Shown: piece after piece, positions 45,561-54,906 of the stretch
Layout: each line of letters opens with the position of its first letter
Position numbering within the stretch: position 1 is the first letter of the stretch
Source: Kribbella kalugense
Lineage (GTDB): Bacteria; Actinomycetota; Actinomycetes; Propionibacteriales; Kribbellaceae
DNA length: 64,000 nucleotides
Assembly: GCF_004365875.1 (NCBI RefSeq)
Contig: NZ_SODF01000001.1
Span: 2,046,001 to 2,110,000 of the forward strand
Reading direction: 5' to 3'
Notes under the pieces: generated by a model
Databases searched by the model: none
The model's input: only the letters and a program-made list of their open reading frames with translations
Told to the model about the DNA's origin: nothing
Position numbers and translations under genes: made by a program

Positions 45561-46673
45561 GTGGTGACTGTCGCGCAACTCGAAACCGACCCGCATCCGA
45601 CTCTCGCGCAGGTGCGACCGATCGGGTGGATCGAGGCGTTGAACAGTTGGGTCGTCACGTCCCGCGCACTCGCGCTGGCGGTCCTGCGTGATCCGGACAC
45701 GTTCACGGTCGACGATCCTCGGTTCTCGACAGCGCAAGTGGTCGGCCCGTCGATGCTGTCCCTCGACGGCGGTCCGCACAAGGCACACCGCGACCCCTTC
45801 GAGTCCCCGTTCACCCTCGCGGAAACCCGCCGTCGCTTCACCGGTCCGGTCCAGCAGACCGTCGACGAACTGATGGCAGCCCTGAAACAACCTTCGGACC
45901 TTCGCACGGCGCTTGCCGGTCCGTTGTCGGTCGCGGTGGTTGCGTTGTCGCTTGGTCTGCCGCCGGCGTCGGCCTCGACGGTGCTCGACTGGTACACCGC
46001 GATCTCCACCTCCGTGTCCGGCGTCTCGGCCGGCCACCCGATCACCGCCGAAGGCACCGCGGCCTTCGCCGAGCTCCACAAACACGTTGCCGCAGGCATC
46101 GACTCGGCGGACTCACTGATCGCGACGGCCGCGCATGCCGGACTCGGTGTGGACGAGGTCGTCGCGAATGCCGCCGTACTGATGTTCGGCGGGATCGAGA
46201 CCACCGAGGGCATGATCACCAACGCCCTCTGGCATCTCCTCAGCCACCGCGACCAACTCGACCTGGTCCTGGCCGACCCGTCCCTCCTCCCCAACGCGAT
46301 GGAGGAATCGCTCCGCCTCGAACCAGCCGCCGCCGTCGTCGACCGCTACGCGACCCGCGACATCGACCTGGCCGGCACCAAGATCCGCCGCGGCGACATG
46401 GTCACCGTCTCGCTCGCCGGCGCGGGCCGCGATCCGGAGGTGTTCGAGTCGCCCGACAAGTTCGACGTACGCCGGGCCAACGCCCGCCGGCATCTCGCCT
46501 TCGCCAGCGGACCGCACATCTGCCTCGGCATGCACCTGACCCGCCTCGAAACGCTCACCGCATTGGAAGCGGTAGTCCGTCTTCCCGGCCTTCAACTGGC
46601 TGCGGACTCACCCCCGCCGACCGGTCTCGTCTTCCGCAAGCCGACGGCCCTGAACGTCAGTTGGGACGAGTGA
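45561..46673 (+). CDS. Cytochrome P450
   Basis: A 370-residue soluble bacterial P450. The I-helix FGGIETTEG, the ExxR motif EESLR and the heme loop FASGPHICLGMHLTRLE with the cysteine ligand are all present. It is somewhat shorter than typical (about 400). No ferredoxin or reductase gene is adjacent. A TATACG box about 13 nt before the GTG start suggests a very short leader. It overlaps the convergent methyltransferase gene by 17 bp. Substrate is unknown. Confidence 0.93.
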   Translation: MVTVAQLETDPHPTLAQVRPIGWIEALNSWVVTSRALALAVLRDPDTFTVDDPRFSTAQVVGPSMLSLDGGPHKAHRDPFESPFTLAETRRRFTGPVQQTVDELMAALKQPSDLRTALAGPLSVAVVALSLGLPPASASTVLDWYTAISTSVSGVSAGHPITAEGTAAFAELHKHVAAGIDSADSLIATAAHAGLGVDEVVANAAVLMFGGIETTEGMITNALWHLLSHRDQLDLVLADPSLLPNAMEESLRLEPAAAVVDRYATRDIDLAGTKIRRGDMVTVSLAGAGRDPEVFESPDKFDVRRANARRHLAFASGPHICLGMHLTRLETLTALEAVVRLPGLQLAADSPPPTGLVFRKPTALNVSWDE

Positions 46674-47415
46674 GCACCAGCGTCGTCGCGGAATAGACGG
46701 GCATCTCACGATCCGGATCCCGCTCCGCGTCCTCGGCGAACCTGGCGAACCCCGCGTCCATCTCGTCCGCCGGCAGGTGCTCGAACGTCGACAGCGCGCG
46801 ATGACTGAGCCGCTCGTACCTCTCCTGCAGAGTCCGCGGCTCTTCGGCGGTGATCGCCACGACGTCGTCGGCCGGCGCCAGCCCGGCCTCGGTCGCGAGC
46901 GCCTTCGTGTCTGCCAGCGAGCTGTACATCGCGGCGTCGACCTCCCGCGCGGACGGGAAGTACTCGTACCAGAACAGGTCCGGCATCAGGTCCGCGAACT
47001 GCGTGCGCAGCAGCGCCACTCCCCCGGGCCGCAACACCCGGCAGACCTCGCGCAGACCCTGCAACTGGTCCGGGAAATGATGGAACGACAGGAACATCAG
47101 CACCGCGTCAACCGATGCCTCAGGCAACGGAATGTCCTCGGCGCTGCCCTTGAGGTACGTCACGCCCGGATGCGGCGACTGCTCGGCCGTCTCACGCATC
47201 CGGTCCGACGGCTCCACGCCGTACACCTGCCCCTGGAACTCCGCGGCCAGACCTGGAGTCAGCCGGCCCGTCCCGCTCCCGAGGTCGAGGACATCCAGCG
47301 GACGCCGCTCCGGCAGGTACGTGGCGAACGCCCCGGTCCAGCGACGCACTTCGGCCGGCGGCATCCCCCGGCCCGCGACGTACACACTGCCCATCCGACC
47401 GTTGTAGTCGACCAT
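46657..47415 (-). CDS. Class I SAM-dependent methyltransferase
   Basis: A 252-residue methyltransferase. The SAM motif is VLDLGSGTGRLTPGLA, motif II is GVEPSDRM, the acidic adenine contact is GSAEDIPLPEASVD, and LSFHHFPDQ plus CRVLRPGGV follow, the UbiE/Methyltransf_11 pattern. Convergent with the P450 gene. Methyl acceptor unknown. Confidence 0.88.
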   Translation of the reverse strand: MVDYNGRMGSVYVAGRGMPPAEVRRWTGAFATYLPERRPLDVLDLGSGTGRLTPGLAAEFQGQVYGVEPSDRMRETAEQSPHPGVTYLKGSAEDIPLPEASVDAVLMFLSFHHFPDQLQGLREVCRVLRPGGVALLRTQFADLMPDLFWYEYFPSAREVDAAMYSSLADTKALATEAGLAPADDVVAITAEEPRTLQERYERLSHRALSTFEHLPADEMDAGFARFAEDAERDPDREMPVYSATTLVLTRPN

Positions 47416-47463
47416 GCCGACACCCTATCCGTGCAGAAGGACACTACGTACACATGTAGCACC

Positions 47464-47532
47464 TAGTACACCTGAGCGCGACCGTCCTCGCGCGTACGGC
47501 GTATCGCGGGTGTACTACCCGTTCTTAGGTAC
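47464..47532. repeat. Stem-loop with second copy of the ACTACCCGTTCTT motif
   Basis: Arms TAGTACACC (47464-47472) and GGTGTACTA (47509-47517) pair perfectly. Partly overlapping the right arm, GTACTACCCGTTCTTAGGTAC (47512-47532) matches the arms of the inverted repeat at 17293-17388 with one mismatch over about 19 bp. It ends 2 bp from the TSUP stop codon. Both copies sit behind stop codons, so a shared 3'-end element or terminator family is plausible. Confidence 0.55.
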
Positions 47533-47533
47533 A

Positions 47534-48304
47534 TCAGAACACGTCGTACGCCAGGCGCAGGATGAGCGCAGAGACGACGACCAGGAAGATGATGCGGACG
47601 AAACGGCTGCCGCGGGCGACCGCGGTGCGGGCGCCGAGGAGGCCGCCGAGCATGTTGGCCGCGCCCATGATCAGGCCGAGTCCCCACAGCGGTGCGCCGT
47701 GCAGTGCGAAGACCGCGATCGCGCCCAGGTTGGTGGCCACGTTGGCGATCTTCGCCTTGGCGCTGGCCTGCAGGAAGTTGTACCCGAGGAAGCCGACCAG
47801 CGCGAAGATCAGGAACGACCCCGTCCCCGGCCCGACCGCGCCGTCGTAGAACCCGATGAGTACGCCGACCGCACTCGCCGCGACGTAGTGGTCGCGACCG
47901 TCGAACCGCAACGCGGTCCGGGCACCGAGGGACGGCTTCATCGCGGTGTAGATCGCCACGACGATCAGCAGCACCAGCACGATCGGCTTGAACCACGACA
48001 TCGGGATCTTCGTCGCCACCAACGCGCCGGCCGCCGCGCCGAGCCCGGCCAGGATCGCCAGTGGTACGACGGTCTTCCGGTCGGGCCGGACCTTCACGCC
48101 GAACGTGACCGCGCTGGTCGTCGTACCGCACAGGGACGAGATCTTGTTGGTCGAGAGGATCTGCGCCGGTGACGCGTTCGGCAGTCCGAGCAGCATCGCG
48201 GGCAGCTGCAGTAGCCCGCCGCCACCGACCACGGCGTCGATCCAGCCGGCCGCGAAGGCGGCGATCACCAGGAATAACAGGGTCCACAAAGAGATATCAG
48301 GCAC
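47534..48304 (-). CDS. TauE/SafE (TSUP) family permease
   Basis: A 256-residue membrane protein with about eight helices. The two family repeats are visible: AGWIDAVVGGGGLLQLPAML near the N-terminus and GFYDGAVGPGTGSFLIFALV in the second half. TSUP proteins export or import sulfite, sulfoacetate or other organosulfur anions. No sulfur-metabolism genes are adjacent, so the substrate is open. It is divergent from the YCII-sigma pair. Confidence 0.9.
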   Translation of the reverse strand: MPDISLWTLLFLVIAAFAAGWIDAVVGGGGLLQLPAMLLGLPNASPAQILSTNKISSLCGTTTSAVTFGVKVRPDRKTVVPLAILAGLGAAAGALVATKIPMSWFKPIVLVLLIVVAIYTAMKPSLGARTALRFDGRDHYVAASAVGVLIGFYDGAVGPGTGSFLIFALVGFLGYNFLQASAKAKIANVATNLGAIAVFALHGAPLWGLGLIMGAANMLGGLLGARTAVARGSRFVRIIFLVVVSALILRLAYDVF

Positions 48305-48401
48305 AGCGGTACGTCCTCACGGACCCGATGATCAGGTAAGGGCATCGTACGACTCAACCCTTACATCGCTGGGTGAGACCGGCGTCGGGAAGAATGGCCG
48401 G

Positions 48402-48794
48402 GTGAAGTTCCTACTGCTGATCCACAACAACGCCGAGGCCCTCGCGCAGTTCACCGAGCAGCAGCTGATCGAGATGTCCGGCGGTCGCGACCAGATCGCC
48501 GCGACGGCGCGCGCCTTCCTGGAGACCGGCGAGCTGGTCTCGGTCCTTTCCCTGGCCGATCCTGCAGTGGCGACCAAGGACGTTCAGTTGGTCGCCGGTA
48601 CGCCGGTGATCTCGGACCGTCCGCTGCTGGAGACGAAGGAGTACCTGGCCGGCGCGATGGTGCTGAACTGCGCCTCGGTGGAGCGTGCGCTCGAGATCGC
48701 GACCCACATCCCGCTGGTGAACTTCCGGCGGGTCGAGCTCCGGGAGATCACCCTCGACCAGGACGACTTCTTGGCGCAACTCAACGAGTCGTGA
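48402..48794 (+). CDS. YCII/DGPF-related protein paired with ECF42 sigma factor
   Basis: A 130-residue YCII-fold protein (VKFLLLIHNNAEALAQF ... RAFLETGELVSVLSLADP ... ETKEYLAGAMVLNCASVERALEIA). The typical DGPF motif is replaced here by a LLETKEYLAG stretch. GTG at 48402 begins it. Its stop overlaps the start of the sigma gene by 4 bp. Genes for such proteins are the known neighbours of ECF42 sigma factors, and this pairing is clear here. Confidence 0.85.
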   Translation: MKFLLLIHNNAEALAQFTEQQLIEMSGGRDQIAATARAFLETGELVSVLSLADPAVATKDVQLVAGTPVISDRPLLETKEYLAGAMVLNCASVERALEIATHIPLVNFRRVELREITLDQDDFLAQLNES

Positions 48795-50011
48795 CCGCTG
48801 AACTGGAGGCGGCGATCAGGGCGGCGGCGCCGCGGGCGTTGGCTGCGCTGGTGCGGCGGTACGGCGTTTTCGATCAGTGTGAGGATGCCGTGCAGGAGGC
48901 GCTGGTCGACGCGTTCGTGCAGTGGCGGGCGAAAGGCGTACCCGAGCAGCCGATCGGCTGGCTGATCAGCGTCGCGTCTCGGCGGATGATGGACGGCTGG
49001 CGGCGGGACAACGCGCGCCGGCAGCGTGAGCTGAACGACCACCTGCGTGCGCCGGCCGATGAGTACGACCCCGACGACTACCGCGAGGACGCCGACGACA
49101 CGGTCCGGCTGCTCGTGCTGTGTTGTCATCCGGCGCTAACGCCGGCCTCGCAGATCGCGCTGACGTTGCGCTCGGTCGGCGGTCTGACCACGGCCGAGGT
49201 GGCCGCGGCCTTGCTCGTCAGCGAGACCACGGTCGCGCAGCGGATCAGCCGAGCGAAGCGATTGCTCAAGGACGCACAGTTCGAGCTGCCGACGGCCGAG
49301 GAGTACGACGTACGACTCCGCGCCGTACTGCATGTGCTCTATCTGATCTTCAATGAAGGGCATACGGCCAGCGCCGGCGATTCGTTGCAGCGCGTGGATC
49401 TGGCCGCGGAGGCGCTCCGGATCACTCGGCTCCTGCACCACGCCGTCGGCGGCTCCGGTGAGGTCAGCGGCCTACTGGCGTTGATGATCCTCACCCACGC
49501 CCGCCGAGACGCACGGACAGGACCCGGTGGCAACCTGATCCCGGCCGACCGGCAGGACCGGACCCGCTGGTACGCCGACGAGATCGCCGAAGGCACCCGC
49601 CTCGTGGAGGAGACGTTGCGTTCCGGCGCCGTCGGCCCGTACCAACTGGAGGCTGCGATAGCTGCGGTGCACAGCGAGGCCGACTCGGTCGAGACCACCG
49701 ACTGGGAACAGATCGCGGGCCTCTACCGGATCCTCCAGCAGGTCGATCCGAGTCCGATGGTGACGCTGGGAGCCGCTGTCGCGATCGCGATGACCGACGG
49801 CCCGGACGCCGGCATCGCGATCGTCGAAGGGCTGGCCGACGACCGGTACCTCGGCGACCACCATCGCCGCCTGTCGGTCCTCGCCCACCTGCACGAACTC
49901 GCCGGCCGCCCGGACCTGGCCCGGTCGAACTACCTTGCCGCGCTGGAGCGCACCCGGAACGCTGCCGAGCAGAACTATCTGCGCGACCGCATCGCCCACC
50001 TCATCAAGTGA
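48791..50011 (+). CDS. ECF42-type RNA polymerase sigma factor with C-terminal extension
   Basis: A 406-residue sigma factor. Region 2 includes CEDAVQEALVDAFVQW and QPIGWLISVASRRMMDGWRRD; region 4 has GLTTAEVAAALLVSETTVAQRISRAKRLL. The C-terminal about 200 residues (YLIFNEGHTASAGDS onward, with TPR-like helices) are the extension that replaces an anti-sigma factor in group ECF42. It is translationally coupled to the YCII gene. It overlaps the convergent oxidase gene by 37 bp. Confidence 0.92.
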   Translation: MTAELEAAIRAAAPRALAALVRRYGVFDQCEDAVQEALVDAFVQWRAKGVPEQPIGWLISVASRRMMDGWRRDNARRQRELNDHLRAPADEYDPDDYREDADDTVRLLVLCCHPALTPASQIALTLRSVGGLTTAEVAAALLVSETTVAQRISRAKRLLKDAQFELPTAEEYDVRLRAVLHVLYLIFNEGHTASAGDSLQRVDLAAEALRITRLLHHAVGGSGEVSGLLALMILTHARRDARTGPGGNLIPADRQDRTRWYADEIAEGTRLVEETLRSGAVGPYQLEAAIAAVHSEADSVETTDWEQIAGLYRILQQVDPSPMVTLGAAVAIAMTDGPDAGIAIVEGLADDRYLGDHHRRLSVLAHLHELAGRPDLARSNYLAALERTRNAAEQNYLRDRIAHLIK

Positions 50012-51366
50012 CGCCGGCCGCCGGTCCACTCCGGCCGCGGCGGCACGCTCAACGCGCTGCGGAACACGTGGCCCGGATCGACGGCCTGCTTGAGTGCGGC
50101 CAATCGGGCGCGAGTTGCCTCCGGGTAGCAGCTGTCGAGGTCGGCGTCCGTCGGGTTGGACAGGAAGTTCATATACGCGCCGTTCGGCCGCAGGGTCTGC
50201 CAGAGCGCGTCGAAGTCCTCGGCCTGCGAGCCCTGCTGCTCGGGCGTTCCCATCAGCACCGAGTTGACCATGAACTGCGCGTCGCGGTGGGCGAACGCGG
50301 TCGCATCCGCGGGCATCGCACCGAACGCTCCGCCAAGTGCCCGAATCTCCATGGCCAACCCCGGGATCCGCTGGCGGCCTTCGAGCAGACGGTCAGTCAG
50401 GTCGGGCGACCACGCGTCGAAGAAGCCGTTGCGGATCCGCGGGCGCCAGTCCGCGGGCATCGACATGTCCGAGAACACTTCGGCGTACGGCACCTCGGCG
50501 ACGTTGTCGGTGAGCAGCGTGCCGAGGTTGCGTAGTGGTTCGAGGACCTCGTCTGGGTCGCCGCTAACGCAGACCATCACAGCGACCGGGACCTGCCGGT
50601 CGGCCATCATCGTCGGCGCCAACTGCAGCGACGACGTGAGTGCCTCGGGCGCACCCGCCATGCACTCCGCCCAGCCGGCCATGACCTGCGCTGCTTGGGT
50701 CCACGGGTACAGCAGCGTTCCGAAGTGCACGGTCTGCTGACGTACGGCGGTGATGTCGTACGACGTGACCACGCCGAGGCTGCCCGCGGCGCCGCGGACT
50801 CCCCAGAACAACTCTGGTTCCGTCGCCGCGTCAACCCGGCGTACCGAACCGTCAGCGGTGACGACCTCGGCGGAGACCACGTTGTCGATCGCCAGCCCGT
50901 GCTTGCGAACCATCCAGCCGATGCCGCCGCCCGCCATCAACCCACCAACGCCGACGCTCGCCGTGTCCCCTGACGAGATCGCCAGCCCGACCTTCGCGAG
51001 TCGCTCGGCCACGTGACCCCAGGTAGCTCCGGTGCCGACTCGCACGATGTCGTCCGGAAGCACCTGGACCTGGTCCATCGGCCGTACGTCGATCACGACG
51101 CCACCGTCGTTCGTACCGAGGCCGGCCGCGTGATGTCCGCCGCTCCGTACGGCGATCGGCAGGTCCTCAGCCTCGGCGTACTTCAATGCAGCCACCACAT
51201 CAGCCGGTCCCGTGCACCGCACGACCACCCGCGGCCGTCCTGCGTTCATGATCACGCGCCCGGCGTCCAGGTACTCCGGATCGCCGTCGGCGAGGACCTC
51301 CCCCGCCACCACCTCACGAAGCTCATCGATCCCCCGGCCGACCCGAACCACTGCAGATTCCCTCAT
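49975..51366 (-). CDS. FAD-linked oxidase (berberine bridge enzyme-like)
   Basis: A 463-residue oxidase of the PCMH/BBE family. The FAD-attachment region is IAVRSGGHHAAGLG, the binding domain continues with GVGGLMAGGGIGWMVRKHGL, and the C-terminal YMNFLSNPTDAD segment is BBE-like, although the usual YxN is altered. No signal peptide is visible. ATG at 51366 with GGGAG 6 nt upstream is the start. It likely oxidises an alcohol or sugar or closes a ring; the substrate is unknown. Confidence 0.89.
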   Translation of the reverse strand: MRESAVVRVGRGIDELREVVAGEVLADGDPEYLDAGRVIMNAGRPRVVVRCTGPADVVAALKYAEAEDLPIAVRSGGHHAAGLGTNDGGVVIDVRPMDQVQVLPDDIVRVGTGATWGHVAERLAKVGLAISSGDTASVGVGGLMAGGGIGWMVRKHGLAIDNVVSAEVVTADGSVRRVDAATEPELFWGVRGAAGSLGVVTSYDITAVRQQTVHFGTLLYPWTQAAQVMAGWAECMAGAPEALTSSLQLAPTMMADRQVPVAVMVCVSGDPDEVLEPLRNLGTLLTDNVAEVPYAEVFSDMSMPADWRPRIRNGFFDAWSPDLTDRLLEGRQRIPGLAMEIRALGGAFGAMPADATAFAHRDAQFMVNSVLMGTPEQQGSQAEDFDALWQTLRPNGAYMNFLSNPTDADLDSCYPEATRARLAALKQAVDPGHVFRSALSVPPRPEWTGGRRHLMRWAMRSRR

Positions 51367-51450
51367 CGCCAACTCCCTCGATCCCAGACGCCCCCTCAGG
51401 CGTCTCGCACCGGGATCGGAGCCGGCAGACGATCCTCGACATGCCGCGTC

Positions 51451-51495
51451 AAAAAACTTCCGGCCCCGCTCCCTGAGCGGGAACGGGGCCGGAAG
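51451..51495 (-). terminator. Rho-independent terminator of proS
   Basis: Arms CTTCCGGCCCCG (51457-51468) and CGGGGCCGGAAG (51484-51495) pair perfectly, with an inner CTCCC/GGGAA extension. On the minus strand the hairpin is followed by six U residues (A run 51451-51456). It begins 9 bp after the proS stop. A U-tailed hairpin this clean is rare in such GC-rich DNA. Confidence 0.93.
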
Positions 51496-51503
51496 AACGA
51501 CGA

Positions 51504-53267
51504 TCAGTTGCGCACTGTGCTGACCAGGTGGTCGACGATGTCGGCGACGGGGATGTCGGCGCGGTCGCCGGAGCGGCGGTCCTTGACCTCGATGGTGCCG
51601 TCGGCGAGACCCTTGCCCACCACCGCGATGGTCGGGACGCCGATCAGCTCGGCGTCCTTGAACTTCACGCCCGGGGAGACCTTCTCGCGGTCGTCGTAGA
51701 TGACGGACAGCCCGCGGGACTCCAGCTCGGCGGCGATCTCGGCCGCCTTCTCGAAGATCGCAGTATCCTTGCCAGTGGCAACCAGATGTACGTCGGCCGG
51801 CGCGATCTCACGCGGCCAGATCAGACCGAGCTCGTCGTGGTTGCCCTCGGCGATCGCGGCCACCGCGCGGGTAACACCGACACCGTAGGAACCCATCGTG
51901 ACCGTGACGAGCTTGCCGTTCTGGTCGAGCACCTTGAGGTCCAGCGCATTGGCGTACAGGCGGCCGAGCTGGAAGATGTGGCCCATCTCGATCCCGCGCG
52001 CTGCCTGCAGCGGACCCGAACCGTCCGGCGCCTCGTCACCGTCACGGACCTCGGCGGCCTGGATCGTGCCATCCGCGGTGAAGTCGCGACCGTGCACCAG
52101 GTTGATCACGTGGAAGCCGGACTTGTCCGCACCCGTCACCCACGCCGAACCCTGCGCCACCCGCGGGTCGAGCAGGTAGCGAATACCGGAGGTGTTCTCC
52201 TTGCCCAGCACGCCAGGACCGATGTAGCCCTTGGCCAGCGACGGGTACTTCTCGAAGTCGGCCTCCTCGAAGGCCGCGACCTCGGCCGGCTCCACCTGGG
52301 CACCGAGCCGCTTCTCGTCGATGGCCCGGTCGCCCTGTACGCCGATCGCCAAGGGCTCGCGCGTCCCGTCCGGGTGCACCAGCATCACCAGCACGTTCTT
52401 CAACGTGTCGGCGGCGGTCCAGTCGCGGCCGTCTGCGCGCGGGTGCTTCGCGTTCAGCGCGTCGACGAGCGTGTCGATGGTCGGCGTCTCCGGCGTGTCC
52501 ACGACCTCGGCGGCCGGTACGCCGGATGCGTCCACCGGCGCCGACTGCGGGACGACGACCGCCTCAACGTTGGCGGCGTACCCACCCGCGGAGCGGACGA
52601 AGGTGTCCTCGCCGTTCTCCGCGATCGCCAGGAACTCCTCGGACCGCGACCCGCCCATCGCGCCGGACATCGCCTTCACGATCACGTAGTCGAAACCGAG
52701 CCGGTCGAAGATCTTGATGTACGCCTCGCGGTGCAGCTCGTACGACGCGGCCAGGCCCTCGTCGTCGACGTCGAAGGAGTACGAGTCCTTCATCACGAAC
52801 TCGCGCCCGCGCAGCACGCCGGCCCGCGGCCGCGACTCGTCGCGGTACTTGTTCTGGATCTGGTAGATCGACAGCGGAAGGTCCTTGTACGACGAGTACA
52901 GGTCCTTCACGACCAGGGTGAACATCTCCTCGTGGGTCGGGCCGAGGAGCATGTCGGCGCCCTTGCGGTCCTTCAGCCGGAAGATGTTCGGCCCGTACTC
53001 GGTCCAGCGGCCGGTGGCCTCGTAGGGCTCGCGGGGCAGCAGCGCCGGGAACACCAGCTCCTGCGCGCCGATCGCGTCCATCTCCTCGCGGACGATCCGC
53101 TCGACATTGCGCAGCACCCGCAGGCCCAGCGGCAGCCAGGTGTAGATGCCGGGCGCGGCCCGCCGGACGTAGCCGGCCCGGACCATGAGTTTGTGGCTCG
53201 GGACCTCCGCGTCCGCCGGATCCTCGCGAAGGGTGCGGAGGAACAGCGACGACATACGCAAAATCAC
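51504..53267 (-). CDS. proS: Prolyl-tRNA synthetase (bacterial type)
   Basis: A class II synthetase of 587 residues. Motif 1 to 2 segments include [31 protein letters not shown] and FRDE-like [25 protein letters not shown]. The editing (INS) domain lies at about 225-400, and motif 3 is [19 protein letters not shown] at 53267 follows GGAG by 6 nt and gives the usual [17 protein letters not shown] opening. Essential housekeeping gene. Confidence 0.97.
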   Translation of the reverse strand: MILRMSSLFLRTLREDPADAEVPSHKLMVRAGYVRRAAPGIYTWLPLGLRVLRNVERIVREEMDAIGAQELVFPALLPREPYEATGRWTEYGPNIFRLKDRKGADMLLGPTHEEMFTLVVKDLYSSYKDLPLSIYQIQNKYRDESRPRAGVLRGREFVMKDSYSFDVDDEGLAASYELHREAYIKIFDRLGFDYVIVKAMSGAMGGSRSEEFLAIAENGEDTFVRSAGGYAANVEAVVVPQSAPVDASGVPAAEVVDTPETPTIDTLVDALNAKHPRADGRDWTAADTLKNVLVMLVHPDGTREPLAIGVQGDRAIDEKRLGAQVEPAEVAAFEEADFEKYPSLAKGYIGPGVLGKENTSGIRYLLDPRVAQGSAWVTGADKSGFHVINLVHGRDFTADGTIQAAEVRDGDEAPDGSGPLQAARGIEMGHIFQLGRLYANALDLKVLDQNGKLVTVTMGSYGVGVTRAVAAIAEGNHDELGLIWPREIAPADVHLVATGKDTAIFEKAAEIAAELESRGLSVIYDDREKVSPGVKFKDAELIGVPTIAVVGKGLADGTIEVKDRRSGDRADIPVADIVDHLVSTVRN

Positions 53268-53355
53268 GGGAGTCTCCAAGCGTGCAAAAACAGGAATCAG
53301 GACGTCACAGAGAATATCCGCCCGGCGGACATGCTCTCACCACGTTATCCACAGG

Positions 53356-53715
53356 TCACTCGCGGGCAGCCTTGAGCGCCCAGCGAATCAACGGTAGCTG
53401 CAACGGCAAACGCGCAAACGCGACCGCCTGGGCGGTCGGCGACCCCTTCTTCCGCAGGTCAGCGGCCATCTGCACGTTCGCCGGGAACACCGCGACCAGC
53501 AGCCCGGCGCTCGCCAGCCCGGCCAGCCGCCTCGTCCGCGGGTGCAGCAGCCCGGCCGCGCACGCGAGCTCGGCGACCCCAGAGGCGTACACGAGTTCCT
53601 TCTTGCGCGGCAGCACGCGAGGCACGATCTGCTCGAACGGCTCCGGCTTCACGAAGTGCAGCGTGCCGAGCACGCCGAACAGAACGGCCAGGCTCTTGGT
53701 GCTTCGCGAAACCAT
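53356..53715 (-). CDS. DoxX-like small membrane protein
   Basis: A 119-residue protein with about four short hydrophobic helices. It shows the DoxX-family pattern LHFVKPEPFEQIVPRVLP after helix 1, then ASGVAELACAAGLL and AVFPANVQMA. It lies 88 bp upstream of proS on the same strand and may be co-transcribed. Function is unknown; some relatives associate with redox enzymes. Confidence 0.82.
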   Translation of the reverse strand: MVSRSTKSLAVLFGVLGTLHFVKPEPFEQIVPRVLPRKKELVYASGVAELACAAGLLHPRTRRLAGLASAGLLVAVFPANVQMAADLRKKGSPTAQAVAFARLPLQLPLIRWALKAARE

Positions 53716-53739
53716 GGGCCGGAGCCTACCCGACGGTAA

Positions 53740-54852
53740 TCACGGTAGCTGCCCGTACGGCGTCCCGGCGGCCTGAGCGGCATAAACCAACGCTGGTTTC
53801 AGCAACGGCCAGAACGTCGAGGAAACACACGAGTACGCCGGCAGGAACCCGGCGCACCATCCCACCTTCGGCCCGATCTCGAAGGTGTACGACGGCACGC
53901 CGCGCGTCCCGTACAACCAGTCGGTGGTCGAGCCCGGCGTGAAGTACCCGATCCCGCCGTCCCCGGTGAAGACCGGATAGCCCGTGAACCCACCCATCTT
54001 GTTGCCTAGGGCCACCAATGCGTCCCGGTCCGGCGCGGCCGCGCCGGTGTAGCCCCAGGGAGCCAGGATGTCGTCGCCGTAGCTGTGCAGCGTCACGAAG
54101 ACACCGGTCGTGCTCGCGGCGGCCGAGTCGTCGACACCGCGCTTGGTGTCGGGAAAGATCCTGGCCAGGAAGCCCTGGATCGCTGCGGTCTCCGGCTCGG
54201 ACGCCGCCTTCGCACCTGGGTACATCTCGTCGCAGGGACCGCCCTGATCACCGTCCCACTGGAACGACGAGTTCCGGTTCAGGTCGACTCCGGGGTAGCC
54301 CGCGCGGCAGCCGCCGGCGCTGTCGTCGACGTTCTTCCGTTGCAGGAGCGGCCGCGTCGGGTTCGACGCGACCACGTCCACTCCGTCCGGGTTCGCGATC
54401 GGCACGACCCACAGTTCGCGGGTGTCCAGCAGCGCGGTGATCTCAGGGTCCACGCCGTACGACGAGACGAGCAGGTCGATCCACCGGTACGCGATCTCGC
54501 CGGTCGCGAGCTCGCGCGCATGGATCTGCGCGTGCACGACGAACTTGGGCTTCTTCCCGGTGCTGTGCAACGCGCAATCGCCGGCCGCGAGCTTGGTGAT
54601 GCACAAGGCCTGGATGTCGTGCCCGCCCTGTCCCTTCGCCTTCTTCCACGAATCGCCGATGTCGTAGAGCTTCACCAGATCCGGGTGCGCCGCGGCAACG
54701 GCCGCATTGTGCTGCTCGTGGCCCGCGGTGGTGTGATACCCGCCGTAGTACGTCGCCTCCAGTACGACGACCGGTGGAGCGGCCGACGAGTGGCCGGTCG
54801 ACGACATCAGGACGAGAGCACTGGTGCACAGGAGAACGGCGAGCCTTCGCAC
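53740..54852 (-). CDS. Secreted M14 zinc carboxypeptidase
   Basis: A 370-residue exported peptidase. The signal peptide ends near HSSAAPP. Zinc ligands are in HAQIHARELATGE (HxxE) and VFVTLHSYGDDILAPW (His); the catalytic Glu is in SYTFEIGPKVG. Specificity residues sit in GVDLNRNSSFQW. Cysteines around AGGCRAGYPG, GGPCDEMYPG and VGWCAGFLPAYSC probably form disulfides. GTG at 54852 gives a compact signal peptide; a GTG at 54891 is also open. Confidence 0.9.
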   Translation of the reverse strand: MRRLAVLLCTSALVLMSSTGHSSAAPPVVVLEATYYGGYHTTAGHEQHNAAVAAAHPDLVKLYDIGDSWKKAKGQGGHDIQALCITKLAAGDCALHSTGKKPKFVVHAQIHARELATGEIAYRWIDLLVSSYGVDPEITALLDTRELWVVPIANPDGVDVVASNPTRPLLQRKNVDDSAGGCRAGYPGVDLNRNSSFQWDGDQGGPCDEMYPGAKAASEPETAAIQGFLARIFPDTKRGVDDSAAASTTGVFVTLHSYGDDILAPWGYTGAAAPDRDALVALGNKMGGFTGYPVFTGDGGIGYFTPGSTTDWLYGTRGVPSYTFEIGPKVGWCAGFLPAYSCVSSTFWPLLKPALVYAAQAAGTPYGQLP

Positions 54853-54906
54853 GATGACCAGCCAACCCGACAACCGATCGTCGGGGATCACGGAGAGTGC
54901 GCGGTA

